Shown: positions 26,474 through 35,169 of the stretch, piece by piece
Layout: each line of letters starts with the position of its first letter
Position numbering within the stretch: position 1 is the first letter of the stretch
Made by a program: the position numbers and the translations under genes
Origin: Pelotomaculum terephthalicicum JT
Lineage (GTDB): Bacteria > Bacillota > Desulfotomaculia > Desulfotomaculales > Pelotomaculaceae
DNA length: 64,000 nucleotides
Assembly (NCBI RefSeq): GCF_022410535.1
Contig: NZ_JAKNBL010000004.1
Coordinates: 62,001-126,000, forward strand
Reading direction: 5' to 3'
The notes under the pieces: model-generated
What the model was told of the DNA's origin: nothing
Database searches by the model: none
The model's input: the letters and a program-made list of their open reading frames with translations, nothing else

Positions 26474-27349
26474 CTAATAGCTGCACCCATAAAAATCACG
26501 GTCTAGAAACAGATCTTCTGATATTTTTGATACTTCTACCACCTGCTTAATAACATTCAATATGTCCTCAGCCAATAGGCTATCTCCAATCTGATAACAT
26601 ATTTTCAGCGATTCGGACCATAACCCAAGAGCTTGTTCTTCATCTCCCCCAATCATCAAGATTAACGCAATTGTGTGCAACGTAGCCGCCTTGCCTCTAT
26701 TGTCCCCGATTGAATCCTTAATCGCCAGGGATTCTTTCAACAGTTCTATGGCGCGCTCGTCGTCTCCCCGCCGCTCCAGCAGCCCGGCCAAATTATCCAA
26801 CGTGGCCGCCTTGCCTTTGATGTCCCCGATTGACTCATCGATCTTCAGGGATTCTTCCAGCAGTTCTATGGCGCGCTCGACTTCTCCGCGCTGCGCCAGC
26901 AACCCGGCCATGTTGTTCAACGTGTCCGCCTTGCCTTGAGCGTCCCCGATTGAATCCTTAATCGCCAGGGATTCTTTTAACAGTGATGCTGCGCGCTCAG
27001 ATTCTCCACGCTGTGCCAGCAACCAGGCCATGTTACTCAACGTGTCCGCCTTGCCTTGAGCGTCTCCGATTGAATCCTTAATCGTCAGGGATTCTTCCAG
27101 CAGTTCCATGGCGCGCTCGACTTCTCCGCGCTGCGCCAGCAACCCGGCCATGTTATTCAACGTGTCCGCCTTGCCTTGAGCATCCCCGATTGAACCTTCG
27201 ATCGCCAGGGACTCTTCTAACAATGCCAAAGCACGCTCGGTTTCTCCGCGCTGCGCCAGCAACCCGGCCTCATTATTCAACATGTCGGCCTTGCTCTTAG
27301 CGTCCCCGTTTGACTTATCAGTTGCCGGGAATTCTTCATTCAGTGCCAT
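26474..27349 (-). CDS. Tetratricopeptide repeat protein
   Basis: A 291-residue protein made of about six 40-residue TPR units with the pattern KADTLNNMAGLLAQRGEVER, A.ELLEESL.I.DSIGDAQG. Such kinesin-light-chain-like TPRs form protein-docking scaffolds. No signal peptide or enzymatic domain is visible. The start ATG at 27349 is chosen because GGAAGGAG lies upstream; the frame extends to 27379. The last 60 residues depart from the repeat and end FLDRDFYGCSY. The repeats are nearly identical in DNA. Confidence 0.8.
   Translation of the reverse strand: MALNEEFPATDKSNGDAKSKADMLNNEAGLLAQRGETERALALLEESLAIEGSIGDAQGKADTLNNMAGLLAQRGEVERAMELLEESLTIKDSIGDAQGKADTLSNMAWLLAQRGESERAASLLKESLAIKDSIGDAQGKADTLNNMAGLLAQRGEVERAIELLEESLKIDESIGDIKGKAATLDNLAGLLERRGDDERAIELLKESLAIKDSIGDNRGKAATLHTIALILMIGGDEEQALGLWSESLKICYQIGDSLLAEDILNVIKQVVEVSKISEDLFLDRDFYGCSY
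26660..27290. repeat. Coding tandem repeat, about 120-bp unit
   Basis: The TPR gene contains five to six direct repeats of about 120 bases with near-identical blocks such as CTTCTCCGCGCTGCGCCAGC and CCGCCTTGCCTTGAGCGTCC. High identity between units indicates recent expansion, and unit number may vary between strains. Confidence 0.75.
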
Positions 27350-27536
27350 TGCTAGAAATACTCCTTCCATAAATAACATTATTTGTTAAATGCTTGCGGG
27401 TGCTCATGTTATTTTTATATTTCGATATCTTACGTTATAATCCTTCATAAGCAGGCAGGATATATTTTTATCATAAAAAATACACGGGTTGCCTGCTTCC
27501 ATTGTGCATTGGCCGCGGTATGAGTATCGCCGGCAT

Positions 27537-28211
27537 TCACTGTTGCCGCCGGCGGAATTCCAGGTAGGAAAAGGCCACGGGAATAATCACCGCCAGGCCA
27601 AGAGAGACACCCATAATCACGGCTCCCGCCGCGCCGCCGGCCAGCGCCGCCGCCAGTCCAGCCAGACCGGCGGCCACCCAAAGCCGGGCGGCCAGCCGGT
27701 GCGTCTTCTGCCAGACCGCTTCATTGGCCAGCGTCCACGGGGTTTTAATACCCACAAAGTAATTTTGCCTGATCTGTCCCATAAAATTGCCCATTACGAT
27801 AAACAGCACGGCAATACTTGTTATAACCACTCGATCCACAGGTACCTGGTATCCCTGCGCATTTGCCACAATGACAGCATATAAGCCAGTCATGAAAATA
27901 ACCATAACAGCCCTTAACAGCCTGTATGCGCCGGCAAATTTCTGGCAGTTCTGTTTTTTGGGGTCGATTAGGGGCAGAAACAACATCAAAATATATATGG
28001 CGGCGGTCATTGCTGGTATTCCAAAAGCTCCCCAAAACCGGGAAGAATATCTATCCACCTCACCCGCCAGGTTCCAGTGGCTGGCCACCTGCTCCGGCAG
28101 ATGCGGATAAATGATAAAGCCCGCTATTAATGCCCCGGTGACAATTAACAGCAGCGGCCATTCTCCTCTTATGAAAACATGCCAATTGCCTTTTTTATTC
28201 TCAGTTTTCAC
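27537..28211 (-). CDS. sdpI: SdpI-family membrane protein
   Basis: A 224-residue membrane protein with an N-terminal DUF1648 segment (YPHLPEQVASHWNLAGEVDR) and a C-terminal SdpI domain (NYFVGIKTPWTLANEAVWQK). In Bacillus SdpI gives immunity to the SdpC toxin and holds the SdpR repressor at the membrane. Six membrane helices can be drawn. The GTG start at 28211 has AAGGTGAG upstream and is seven bases after the ArsR-type gene stop, so they are one operon, as in sdpRI. No sdpC gene is seen here. Confidence 0.88.
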   Translation of the reverse strand: MKTENKKGNWHVFIRGEWPLLLIVTGALIAGFIIYPHLPEQVASHWNLAGEVDRYSSRFWGAFGIPAMTAAIYILMLFLPLIDPKKQNCQKFAGAYRLLRAVMVIFMTGLYAVIVANAQGYQVPVDRVVITSIAVLFIVMGNFMGQIRQNYFVGIKTPWTLANEAVWQKTHRLAARLWVAAGLAGLAAALAGGAAGAVIMGVSLGLAVIIPVAFSYLEFRRRQQ

Positions 28212-28217
28212 GCAAGC

Positions 28218-28487
28218 TCACCTTTCCTTCCGTTCCAAGATCTCGGAAAACCAGCCCATTATCTCTTGAAACACGGTCATATTCAACGAATAGTAAATAT
28301 ATTGCCCCTGGCGTTCGTCCAGCACCAGCCGGGACTGTTTTAAAATATTCAAATGATGGGAGATGCTCGGCTTGGTAATATTGAATTGCTCCGCGATTTC
28401 CCCGGCCGTCATATCCCGTTCCCGCAACAGCCTGAGAATCTTCCTGCGCGTCGGATCGGCCAGAGCCTTGAATGTAGCGCTAACCAA
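28218..28487 (-). CDS. sdpR: ArsR-family autorepressor, SdpR type
   Basis: An 89-residue winged-helix repressor: FKALADPTRRKILRLLRERD, MTAGEIAEQFNITKPSISHH, and wing LVLDERQGQYIYYSL. No metal-binding cysteines are present, as expected for the SdpR branch. TTG start with a GGAGGAGG-type site. It lies directly upstream of sdpI. A palindrome sits at 28511-28532 in its promoter. Confidence 0.88.
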   Translation of the reverse strand: MVSATFKALADPTRRKILRLLRERDMTAGEIAEQFNITKPSISHHLNILKQSRLVLDERQGQYIYYSLNMTVFQEIMGWFSEILERKER

Positions 28488-28510
28488 ATCCCCCTCCTCC
28501 TTTAGTTCGA

Positions 28511-28532
28511 TATTTAGATAAATATCTAAATA
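28511..28532. promoter_or_regulatory. Probable ArsR/SdpR operator
   Basis: TATTTAGAT (28511-28519) and ATCTAAATA (28524-28532) form a perfect 9-bp inverted repeat with a four-base spacer, 24 bases upstream of the repressor start. Size and symmetry fit an ArsR-family dimer site. Confidence 0.7.
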
Positions 28533-28567
28533 TATTATATATTTTTTATATAGCGCTCCGCAAGCCC

Positions 28568-28918
28568 CTATTTTAGTTTGGCACGACGCTCCATCTGTTC
28601 AGCACCCCATCTGGCAAGTTCATCAAGCGCCGGCAGCAGGCTCATCCCGGCTTCGGTTAGGGAGTATTCCACGCGGGGAGGTATTTCTATGTATTGGACA
28701 CGATGAATTAAACCATTTTCTTCCAGTTCTTTTAAGGATTGGGAGAGCATCGTATTGGTTATGCCGGGAACTTTTCTCTTTAGCTCATTATAACGCAACA
28801 CCGCGTTTTGGTTGAGGGCCCATATGATTGGAAGCTGCCACTTTCCTCCGATAATGTTCAGGGCATATGCGACGGGGCAGACGCTGACATTTTCAAAAAT
28901 TACCTGTTCATTGTTCAT
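28568..28918 (-). CDS. HxlR-family transcriptional regulator
   Basis: A 116-residue winged-helix regulator of the HxlR (DUF24) family: CPVAYALNIIGGKWQLPIIW, RYNELKRKVPGITNTMLSQS, LKELEENGLIHRVQYIEIPP, RVEYSLTEAG. The N-terminal Cys at the family's sensing position (SVCPV) could respond to aldehydes, quinones or oxidants. It is transcribed away from the flavin-type oxidase-like gene at 29043 and likely controls it. ATG 28918 chosen; a TTG at 28933 is possible. Confidence 0.88.
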   Translation of the reverse strand: MNNEQVIFENVSVCPVAYALNIIGGKWQLPIIWALNQNAVLRYNELKRKVPGITNTMLSQSLKELEENGLIHRVQYIEIPPRVEYSLTEAGMSLLPALDELARWGAEQMERRAKLK

Positions 28919-29042
28919 GGTTTGTTTTTCCAATAATCATAATATCCTGACCAAGACAGAAATAACTGCATACTTGATTTTTTATTTCTTTCTCATAAGA
29001 TACTATCATAAACAAAAAACTAAAGTAAAGGAGTAAATATTT

Positions 29043-29441
29043 ATGGATGAAGTTCTTAAATTCCTGACTGATGACCCCTCCGTGTTTTATATTGCCACAA
29101 TTGACGGCGATATGCCCAAGGTGCGCCCCTTCGGATTCGCCATGATCCATGAAGGAAAGCTGTGTTTTTGCACCAGCAACCAGAAAAAAGTATACAAGCA
29201 ACTCAAAGCCAACCCTAATTTTGAAATCTCTAAAACGGCGAAAGATGGCGAGTGGCTGCGCTTAAACGGCAAGGCTGTATTCAACACCACCAAGCAATCC
29301 AAGCAAGCCGCGCTGGAAGCTATGCCTATGCTCGGCAAAATGTACAGCGTTGACGATTCTATTTTTGAAATATTCTATATCGAAAACGCGGAAGCGACAT
29401 TTTGCAATATGAAAGGCGCGTCCAGAACGATCAAGCTGTAG
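29043..29441 (+). CDS. Pyridoxamine-5'-phosphate-oxidase-fold flavoprotein
   Basis: A 132-residue protein of the split-barrel flavin-binding family: LTDDPSVFYIATIDGDMPKV, RPFGFAMIHEGKLCFCTSNQ, KKVYKQLKANPNFEI, GEWLRLNGKAVF. Members bind FMN or F420 and reduce varied substrates. AAAGGAG lies nine bases before the ATG. Divergent from the HxlR regulator, a common pair in anaerobes. Confidence 0.85.
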   Translation: MDEVLKFLTDDPSVFYIATIDGDMPKVRPFGFAMIHEGKLCFCTSNQKKVYKQLKANPNFEISKTAKDGEWLRLNGKAVFNTTKQSKQAALEAMPMLGKMYSVDDSIFEIFYIENAEATFCNMKGASRTIKL

Positions 29442-29707
29442 AGACCGCGGAATCCGCTATAGAATGCTTATACGCCGGAAATGACAGAGAATCTGTTGTT
29501 TTCGGCGTTTATTCATCTTCAAGTTGATTTCCACCTTCGTCACAGAAAATGGCCTGCGTTTGATAAGAAATATTTGCTGCCCCCACAATACGACAAATTA
29601 TTCACGTATAGCATGATATAGTAATATGTAGAAATTTAAACCAATATAGCCATATTACTCGATTTGGTTTATTTTCGCATTACAATATTTATTTGGAGGA
29701 ATGGCAA

Positions 29708-30901
29708 ATGAAAATTTTAAAAATGTGTTTACTGGTGATTGTCGCAAGTTTGTGCTTAAGCATCACCACAGCCGGGTGGGCGTCGCAGGAAACCAAAATA
29801 CACCCCACGATCCGTATTCAAAAAGATAAGGCTAAAAATATAACCGACAATAATATACCGGGATATAATCCTTACCAAATTAAAAAAGCATATGGAATAA
29901 ACAACTTGCCGTATACGGGAGCAAAACAAACAATCGCTATTATTGAGGCATTCGGAAGTCCAACCATCAAGAATGATCTCAAAGTCTTTGAAAAAGAATT
30001 TAAATTACCGCCTGCCCACCTGGAAATTGTATATCCTCAGGGTCCCCCTTCTGAAATCAACCCATTGTGGGCCGGTGAGACCTCCCTTGATGTTCAATGG
30101 GCCCACGCCCTGGCTCCTAAAGCAAAAATTATGCTTGTAGTAGCTAAATCCGATTCAGCGGAAGATCTTATCGAAGCTGTCGATTACGCTGTATATAAAG
30201 GCGCTCAGGTGGTTTCCATGAGTTGGGGCGGTGAAGAATTTCCCGAGGAGACTTCTCTGGAAGATCACTTTAAGCATCGCGGCACGGTATTTATCGCTGC
30301 GTCAGGGGATTCAGGCTCCACTATTTTATGGCCCGCGTTATCACCTAACGTTATCAGCGTGGGTGGGACAACCCTCCCGTTGGATTCCAGGGGTAACTTG
30401 ACAGGACCTGAGACAGCATGGACATGGTCGGGCGGCGGGATTAGTGTATATGAGCCGTTACCGGACTATCAAGACAAGTATGGCATTTCAGCTGATGGAC
30501 GGGGTGTTCCTGACGTATCCTTTAACGCTGATCCCGAAACGGGTGTTGCCGTATATCTTAGTACCCCCATCCAGGGAAGTGTAGGTTGGTTTGAAGTGGG
30601 CGGCACCAGTTTTGGAGCACCTGCGTGGGCAGCCATCATCGCCCTTGCCGACCAAAAGCTTTCAAGGCCTTTAACCGATGGGCATGACGCGCTTTACCAG
30701 TTGGGCTCCGGAGTCAACTATTCAAAGAATTATCGAGATATTACAAGCGGCGGAAATGATAGTTACAGCGCCGGACCTGGTTACGATTTTGTTACAGGTC
30801 TTGGAAGCCCGAAGGTAAACAAGCTAATTAATAAATTAAGGAGCCATAAGAATGTTGGTGTTTATAATATTGATGATGTAGATGCTGATGTGGATAAGTA
30901 A
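29708..30901 (+). CDS. Secreted S53 serine-carboxyl peptidase (sedolisin/kumamolisin type)
   Basis: An exported endopeptidase of 397 residues with a signal peptide (1-26). The catalytic residues of family S53 are present: Glu124 and Asp128 in WAGETSLDVQW, oxyanion Asp201 in AASGDSG, Ser301 in GGTSFGAPAWA. The calcium site RDITSGGNDSYSAGPGYDFV TGLGSP is at the C-terminus. It lacks the usual 150-200-residue pro-domain; a short 25-residue spacer precedes NPYQIKKAYGI. ATG 29708 has GGAGG upstream. Pro-less forms are known in bacteria; how it is kept inactive is unclear. Confidence 0.88.
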   Translation: MKILKMCLLVIVASLCLSITTAGWASQETKIHPTIRIQKDKAKNITDNNIPGYNPYQIKKAYGINNLPYTGAKQTIAIIEAFGSPTIKNDLKVFEKEFKLPPAHLEIVYPQGPPSEINPLWAGETSLDVQWAHALAPKAKIMLVVAKSDSAEDLIEAVDYAVYKGAQVVSMSWGGEEFPEETSLEDHFKHRGTVFIAASGDSGSTILWPALSPNVISVGGTTLPLDSRGNLTGPETAWTWSGGGISVYEPLPDYQDKYGISADGRGVPDVSFNADPETGVAVYLSTPIQGSVGWFEVGGTSFGAPAWAAIIALADQKLSRPLTDGHDALYQLGSGVNYSKNYRDITSGGNDSYSAGPGYDFVTGLGSPKVNKLINKLRSHKNVGVYNIDDVDADVDK

Positions 30902-30959
30902 CAGCCGTAACAAGCCGAGGACGTTCTTTTTGCTTCCATTTTAAAACTTAATAATTTAA

Positions 30960-30998
30960 CTGATGATGAGGGGGTGGCAATCACCCCCTCATCATCAG
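30960..30998 (+). terminator. Long perfect hairpin downstream of the peptidase
   Basis: CTGATGATGAGGGGGTG (30960-30976) and CACCCCCTCATCATCAG (30982-30998) form a 17-bp perfect stem with loop GCAAT. The T-run after it is delayed (CCATTTTTATA), so it may act as a terminator or an mRNA-stabilising end. Confidence 0.7.
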
Positions 30999-31097
30999 TG
31001 TCAGCCTCCATTTTTATATATGATAAGCAATTGTTTAATATTACTGATTATGTGATATAATATTACTGAAATTGTAATATTGATAGAGGTGATCTTA

Positions 31098-32213
31098 GTG
31101 TTATTCCCACTCGGTGGTCCGGTACCGGAAAGTGACATTGTCGGCAGGGAAGATTTTATTATATCCCTTGAAACCAGATTGACCGAAGGCCAGAGTGTGA
31201 TGCTCGCGGGACCGCGCAGGATTGGAAAAACCTCTATTGCCAACGAAGTGTCGCGCCGGTTGCAGAAAAAGGGGTTTTACGCGGCTTCGGTCGACTTCTT
31301 CCGCACATCAAGCAAGAGAAACATCGCTGAATCCATCGTCAATAGTTGTCTCGAAAACAGAACCGGCATAAGAAAAACGTTAAACGCCGTATGGGACCGG
31401 GCGAAGCTGCTGGCCGGCGCCGCTAAGATTGCGGTCAAGGTGGAGGATCTGGAGCTAAATATCGGTTTTCCAAAGAAGGAAATAGATGATGAGGCACTTT
31501 TGGAATACGCTTTAAATCTGCCCGATGTTCTCGCTGAAAAGGACCATAAGCGTATGGTAATAGTCTTTGACGAGTTCCAGGATGCCGGTCAAATCGGTGG
31601 AATCGACATATACAAGGTTATGCGTTCTCATTTTCAGCATCAAAAAAATGTGGCATATCTTTTTCTTGGCTCGAAAGAAGGCATGATGCAATCCCTTTTT
31701 GCAGGGAAGAAACACGCTTTCTATCGTTTTGCCACGGTTCTCCCCATCCCGCAGATACCGGAAGAGGCGTGGATTGGTTATATTACCCGCAAGTTTAATG
31801 AAAAAGGTATTGAGGCAAGCAGCGATTATGTCCCAAAAGAGATCGTTCGGCTGGCCGGGGGACATCCACAGGATACGATGCTTATTAGTACGGAGGCATA
31901 TTATACGTTGCTGGAAACCGGGGAAAAGAGATTATCCGGCAAGATAGTAAGAATCGCTTATGAGCGAGCCATAGTTTCTCTTACACCTGTCTTTGATGAA
32001 ATATTAGGCGAGGTGGGTAAAAAGCCTTTTGTCCGGGAAGTCCTTCGCCGCCTTGCCGTGGGAGAAGTAATTTATAAGGATAAGAACAACCCAAATGATA
32101 TTAAGCGTGCTATTGATCAACTCATCATGAGCGCGGTAATTGAAAAAGAAGGCCGGGGCAAGTACAAGTTTGTTGAACCGATGCTGAATGATTATATTCA
32201 AAGGAATTATTAG
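31098..32213 (+). CDS. Archaeal-type ATPase (STAND-like P-loop protein)
   Basis: A 372-residue ATP-binding protein of the archaeal-ATPase (Pfam 01637-like) group: Walker A AGPRRIGKTS near residue 41, Walker B MVIVFDEFQ near residue 156, sensor AYLFLGSKEGMM, and a C-terminal winged-helix end (AIDQLIMSAVIEKEGRGKYK FVEPML). The GTG at 31098 follows AGAGGTGATC, better than the TTG at 31080. Similar proteins are found near mobile elements or toxin-antitoxin loci; no partner is obvious. Confidence 0.8.
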   Translation: MLFPLGGPVPESDIVGREDFIISLETRLTEGQSVMLAGPRRIGKTSIANEVSRRLQKKGFYAASVDFFRTSSKRNIAESIVNSCLENRTGIRKTLNAVWDRAKLLAGAAKIAVKVEDLELNIGFPKKEIDDEALLEYALNLPDVLAEKDHKRMVIVFDEFQDAGQIGGIDIYKVMRSHFQHQKNVAYLFLGSKEGMMQSLFAGKKHAFYRFATVLPIPQIPEEAWIGYITRKFNEKGIEASSDYVPKEIVRLAGGHPQDTMLISTEAYYTLLETGEKRLSGKIVRIAYERAIVSLTPVFDEILGEVGKKPFVREVLRRLAVGEVIYKDKNNPNDIKRAIDQLIMSAVIEKEGRGKYKFVEPMLNDYIQRNY

Positions 32214-32242
32214 ATCCGCTCTGGGGCTGCCTGCTATTTCCA

Positions 32243-33190
32243 TTATTTTGCTTTATATAATCTTCTATTATCCAACACCCAAATTCTTTGAGAAAAATCA
32301 CCCTTGCCAATATTTTCAAGGGCCTTTTCGATATCAAACATCCTGGTATCAATTATATCAATATAATGCAATAATTCTGCCTCAGGTATTTGGGGTCTGG
32401 TTGGGCTACCATATTCAGGTTCGTAATGATGTGACAGGATCATGTGTTGTAACAATAATGAAATTTCCTCATCCGCTCCGATTTCCTCTGCCGCAAAAGC
32501 TATCTTTTTGATTCCTTGAACAATATGACCCAACAGGTTTCCCTCAATAGTGTAATCTGTTACAATGCCAAGTTCATTGGCATCCATTTCATCAAGCTTA
32601 GCTATGTCATGTAAAATAATGCCGGCATACAGCAAGTCGGTATTAATAAATGTGTAAATTTCACTCAGTTTCTCACCGCTCTTGAGCATAGTCATAATAT
32701 GATAGAGCAGACCAGACCTGATAGAATGATGATTCTTCTTAGCCGCGGGGTAAAACATTAACTTATCTTTACTGTCGTTTAAAATCCTGCTAACAATTTC
32801 AAGCACATCACGGTTCTTAATTCTAGATACATATTTTAATATTTCTTCATACATAAGATCCGGTTGACAGGGAGCCATTGGAATAAAATCTTCAATATTG
32901 ATTCCATCCGTGCCTGCGGTTAACCTTATTTTTTCGATTCTGCATTGAAGTTGATTTTGCCATTCAGTTATTATTCCTTTAACCTTTACCACTACTCCAG
33001 CATAATATCTATGTTCATCACCTTCGGATACATCCCATATTTTTGCATTGATCGTACCGGTTTTATCGGATAGTATCAAATCAAAATATTTTTTATTGTT
33101 GCTTGCTGTTTTACACTCTATCGCTTTTATAAAATAAAATCCATAAGCCACATCGCCTAACCTTAACTGACTGATTGTCTTATATTCCAA
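32243..33190 (-). CDS. yhaM: 3'-5' exoribonuclease YhaM family
   Basis: A 315-residue protein with an N-terminal OB-fold nucleic-acid-binding domain (about 10-95, FDLILSDKTGTINAKIWD) and an HD-type hydrolase domain (NHHSIRSGLLYHIMTMLKSG near 155, ILHDIAKLDEM near 190, HMILSHHYEPEYGSP later). This matches YhaM/CBF1, a manganese-dependent 3'-5' exonuclease of Gram-positive bacteria. TTG start, four bases after the preceding gene's stop, with the ribosome site inside that gene's end, so the two are coupled. Confidence 0.9.
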   Translation of the reverse strand: MEYKTISQLRLGDVAYGFYFIKAIECKTASNNKKYFDLILSDKTGTINAKIWDVSEGDEHRYYAGVVVKVKGIITEWQNQLQCRIEKIRLTAGTDGINIEDFIPMAPCQPDLMYEEILKYVSRIKNRDVLEIVSRILNDSKDKLMFYPAAKKNHHSIRSGLLYHIMTMLKSGEKLSEIYTFINTDLLYAGIILHDIAKLDEMDANELGIVTDYTIEGNLLGHIVQGIKKIAFAAEEIGADEEISLLLQHMILSHHYEPEYGSPTRPQIPEAELLHYIDIIDTRMFDIEKALENIGKGDFSQRIWVLDNRRLYKAK

Positions 33191-33194
33191 TGCC

Positions 33195-33656
33195 TCACAT
33201 CCTCAAATATATTTTTAGCTGGGGTAACGTTTTAAATTCCGGAGATTCAGTTTCATCTATCGCTAACTTAACAGCAGCTTCCAAAAGGTGATTATTACTC
33301 AAAAATTTCATAAGACTTGAGTTTTTTTTAATATCTTTTTCTTCGTAATACTCTTTTCCTTGCAGAGTAAACATTCCTTGTATCGGCAATCCATCATCCG
33401 GTTTCATGTCGTCTTCATTTTCTTCTGATTCCATTCTCTGAACCGGCAAACCGACAGGCTGTTGCCGCAAATGAGATTTTAACAGCTGCATTACAGCGCT
33501 ATTACCGATCGTCTTTTGAAGTTGCATTATTTTTTCTTGAGTAAGTAAAAAGCCAGCGGATAAATGCCCTTGCGAATTGTGCTCAGCCTTTTTCTTGCTG
33601 TCGTGTTTTTCAGAAAGATCATGATTATTGGCCGATTTCGGTGCTTGTGTAAACAT
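33195..33656 (-). CDS. Second eCIS-type leader protein with short unknown C-terminus
   Basis: A 153-residue paralogue of the protein at 9945-10940 over the first 90 residues (MFTQAPKSANNHDLSEK, IMQLQKTIGNSAVMQLLKSH, VGLPVQRMESEENEDDMKPD). The C-terminal 60 residues (GMFTLQGKEYYEEKDIKKNS to LPQLKIYLRM) are different and unrecognised, with no deaminase residues. It may be a truncated or alternative cargo. RBS GGAGGGGCCA and upstream region match the paralogue. It is translationally close to yhaM. Confidence 0.6.
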   Translation of the reverse strand: MFTQAPKSANNHDLSEKHDSKKKAEHNSQGHLSAGFLLTQEKIMQLQKTIGNSAVMQLLKSHLRQQPVGLPVQRMESEENEDDMKPDDGLPIQGMFTLQGKEYYEEKDIKKNSSLMKFLSNNHLLEAAVKLAIDETESPEFKTLPQLKIYLRM

Positions 33657-33664
33657 TGGCCCCT

Positions 33665-33775
33665 CCAGGAAAGTTTATTGCATTAAATAAATTGTCATAT
33701 TATGTCGATTTATATAAATACAAATATTGACCGACGTTATACGCCGGTCAATTAGCATGCCATTATCATTTTGTT
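33665..33775 (-). promoter_or_regulatory. Conserved upstream region of second leader gene
   Basis: On the minus strand: GAAATATAACAAAATGATAATG, then hairpin TTGACCGGCGTATAACGTCGG TCAA, then CGACATAATATGACAATTTATT, then the ribosome site. The same elements in the same order lie upstream of the gene at 9945-10940. Confidence 0.5.
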
Positions 33776-33819
33776 ATATTTCTACAATTTTATCAAGGTT
33801 CCTTCTTAAATGGTAATTG

Positions 33820-33858
33820 ATAAAATAATGCCGGGTTAAATTTTATATAACCCGGCAT
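33820..33858 (-). terminator. Terminator of the hdrA-flpD-DCCP operon
   Basis: On the minus strand ATGCCGGGTTA (33858-33848) pairs with TAACCCGGCAT (33838-33828) over a nine-base loop, followed by TATTTTATC. It lies 18 bases after the stop of the dehydratase-like gene. Confidence 0.8.
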
Positions 33859-33875
33859 CGCTGAGTGGCAATTTC

Positions 33876-35150
33876 CTACCTGATCATCTCTAAAAATGCT
33901 TCAACCCTTGTTTTCAGCTGTCCCGAATCTTCCTGGCCGTAGTCAGTTTCAACTTTCAACAAGGGGATGCCTTGTTCTTTCAACACCTTCTCCACACGAT
34001 TGGCCTCGATCATGTAAGGGTCGCAAAAGGCCAGGGAGCAGTGAATAATCCCATCGGCTTTGTATTCTTTCGCAAGACTGACCAGTTTCTCCATCCTGCC
34101 TTGATTAGGAGTGAAGCAGGCGCAGTTTATGCCGAGATATCTCTCCCCTATGGCGCCGACCATCTGTTCCATGTCCGCGCCGTCCTCCATCACAGTGTTT
34201 TCGAAATAGCGAAGGCCTGTACATAGTTCCTCGGCCACGATGACCGCCCCGCTGCCTTCAATGATATGAGGCATTTTCCAGTTCGGTATGGCCATCGGCG
34301 TACCGGTAACGATGATTCGCGGAGCGCCCGGTTCCTGGACGCCCTTGCCTTCTTTAACTCTTGTTTCAAGCTCGTCACATAGTTGATTAACCATTTTGGT
34401 AAATCGGTCAACATCGTCGTACATGGCTATTTGTTCAATTAAAAGGCAATCCTTGCCGCTGATCGGAGAGGGGTTGTTCTTGCGCAGTTCGGCAAGCCGC
34501 AAAAGAACCTTGCGTTTGCCGTTCACCTCTTTAATCGAGCGGCTCAGGGATTCCGCGTTAATTTTCACGCCGGTGATTTCTTCCACCCTGGCCATGAAAT
34601 CCTGAAGTTCGCTCTTCCACAGGGACTTGTCCTTTTCCCGCCTCATCTGCGGCGTCTCCAGCACATGGACGGGAACGTAATCATTCAAGATTTCAAAAGC
34701 TTTCTTTTTACCGTCACATGTGGTTTCACCCACCACCATGTCGCAGGATTCGAAATATGGACAGACTTTGGCTAATTTAAATCCCATAAAGGACTTGATC
34801 AGGGGACAGATATTTCTGGGCAGAACAGTTTCAGCTTGAGTGACCCCTATTTCAATCCCCGAGCACAGGCCGATGCAAATGCCTCCGGCAGCGCGGATAA
34901 TTTCCTCCGGAACAAAAACGCAGAAAGTACCGATTACCTTGCCGCCATTGGCTTTGTGCTCCTGCAGTTCCTGTATGCGCAGCCCATGTATCTCGTTAAC
35001 GACAAAATCAAAATATTCCATGCCGGCCGGACGGTTTTCCTGCTGCAGATATACCTCCCCGTATGTGGGCGGCAAGACTTGCAAAATCTGGTCGTGAGCC
35101 TCCAAGTCAATTCCGATGGATTCCCACATCGGACGGTAATCAGTTGCCAT
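33876..35150 (-). CDS. 2-hydroxyacyl-CoA dehydratase family protein, double-cubane-cluster type
   Basis: A 424-residue member of the HgdB/BcrB/YjiM superfamily, closest by pattern to double-cubane [8Fe-9S] cluster proteins. Cysteine positions typical of the group are seen: GTFCVFVPEEIIRAAGG, RNICPLIKS, VCPYFESCDMVVGETTCDGK KK, GINCACFTPN, HCSLAFCDPYM. Such proteins perform low-potential reductions and usually need an ATP-dependent activator (HgdC type). No activator gene is adjacent; the gene instead follows hdrA and flpD by 19 bases. Electrons may therefore come from an Hdr-type module. Substrate unknown; no partner alpha subunit is present. Confidence 0.85.
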   Translation of the reverse strand: MATDYRPMWESIGIDLEAHDQILQVLPPTYGEVYLQQENRPAGMEYFDFVVNEIHGLRIQELQEHKANGGKVIGTFCVFVPEEIIRAAGGICIGLCSGIEIGVTQAETVLPRNICPLIKSFMGFKLAKVCPYFESCDMVVGETTCDGKKKAFEILNDYVPVHVLETPQMRREKDKSLWKSELQDFMARVEEITGVKINAESLSRSIKEVNGKRKVLLRLAELRKNNPSPISGKDCLLIEQIAMYDDVDRFTKMVNQLCDELETRVKEGKGVQEPGAPRIIVTGTPMAIPNWKMPHIIEGSGAVIVAEELCTGLRYFENTVMEDGADMEQMVGAIGERYLGINCACFTPNQGRMEKLVSLAKEYKADGIIHCSLAFCDPYMIEANRVEKVLKEQGIPLLKVETDYGQEDSGQLKTRVEAFLEMIR

Positions 35151-35169
35151 AATACATCATCTCCCCACA

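Noticed and set aside
26660-27290. CRISPR-like regular repeats
   Set aside because: The repeat is 120 bases, in frame and codes for TPR units; no spacers.
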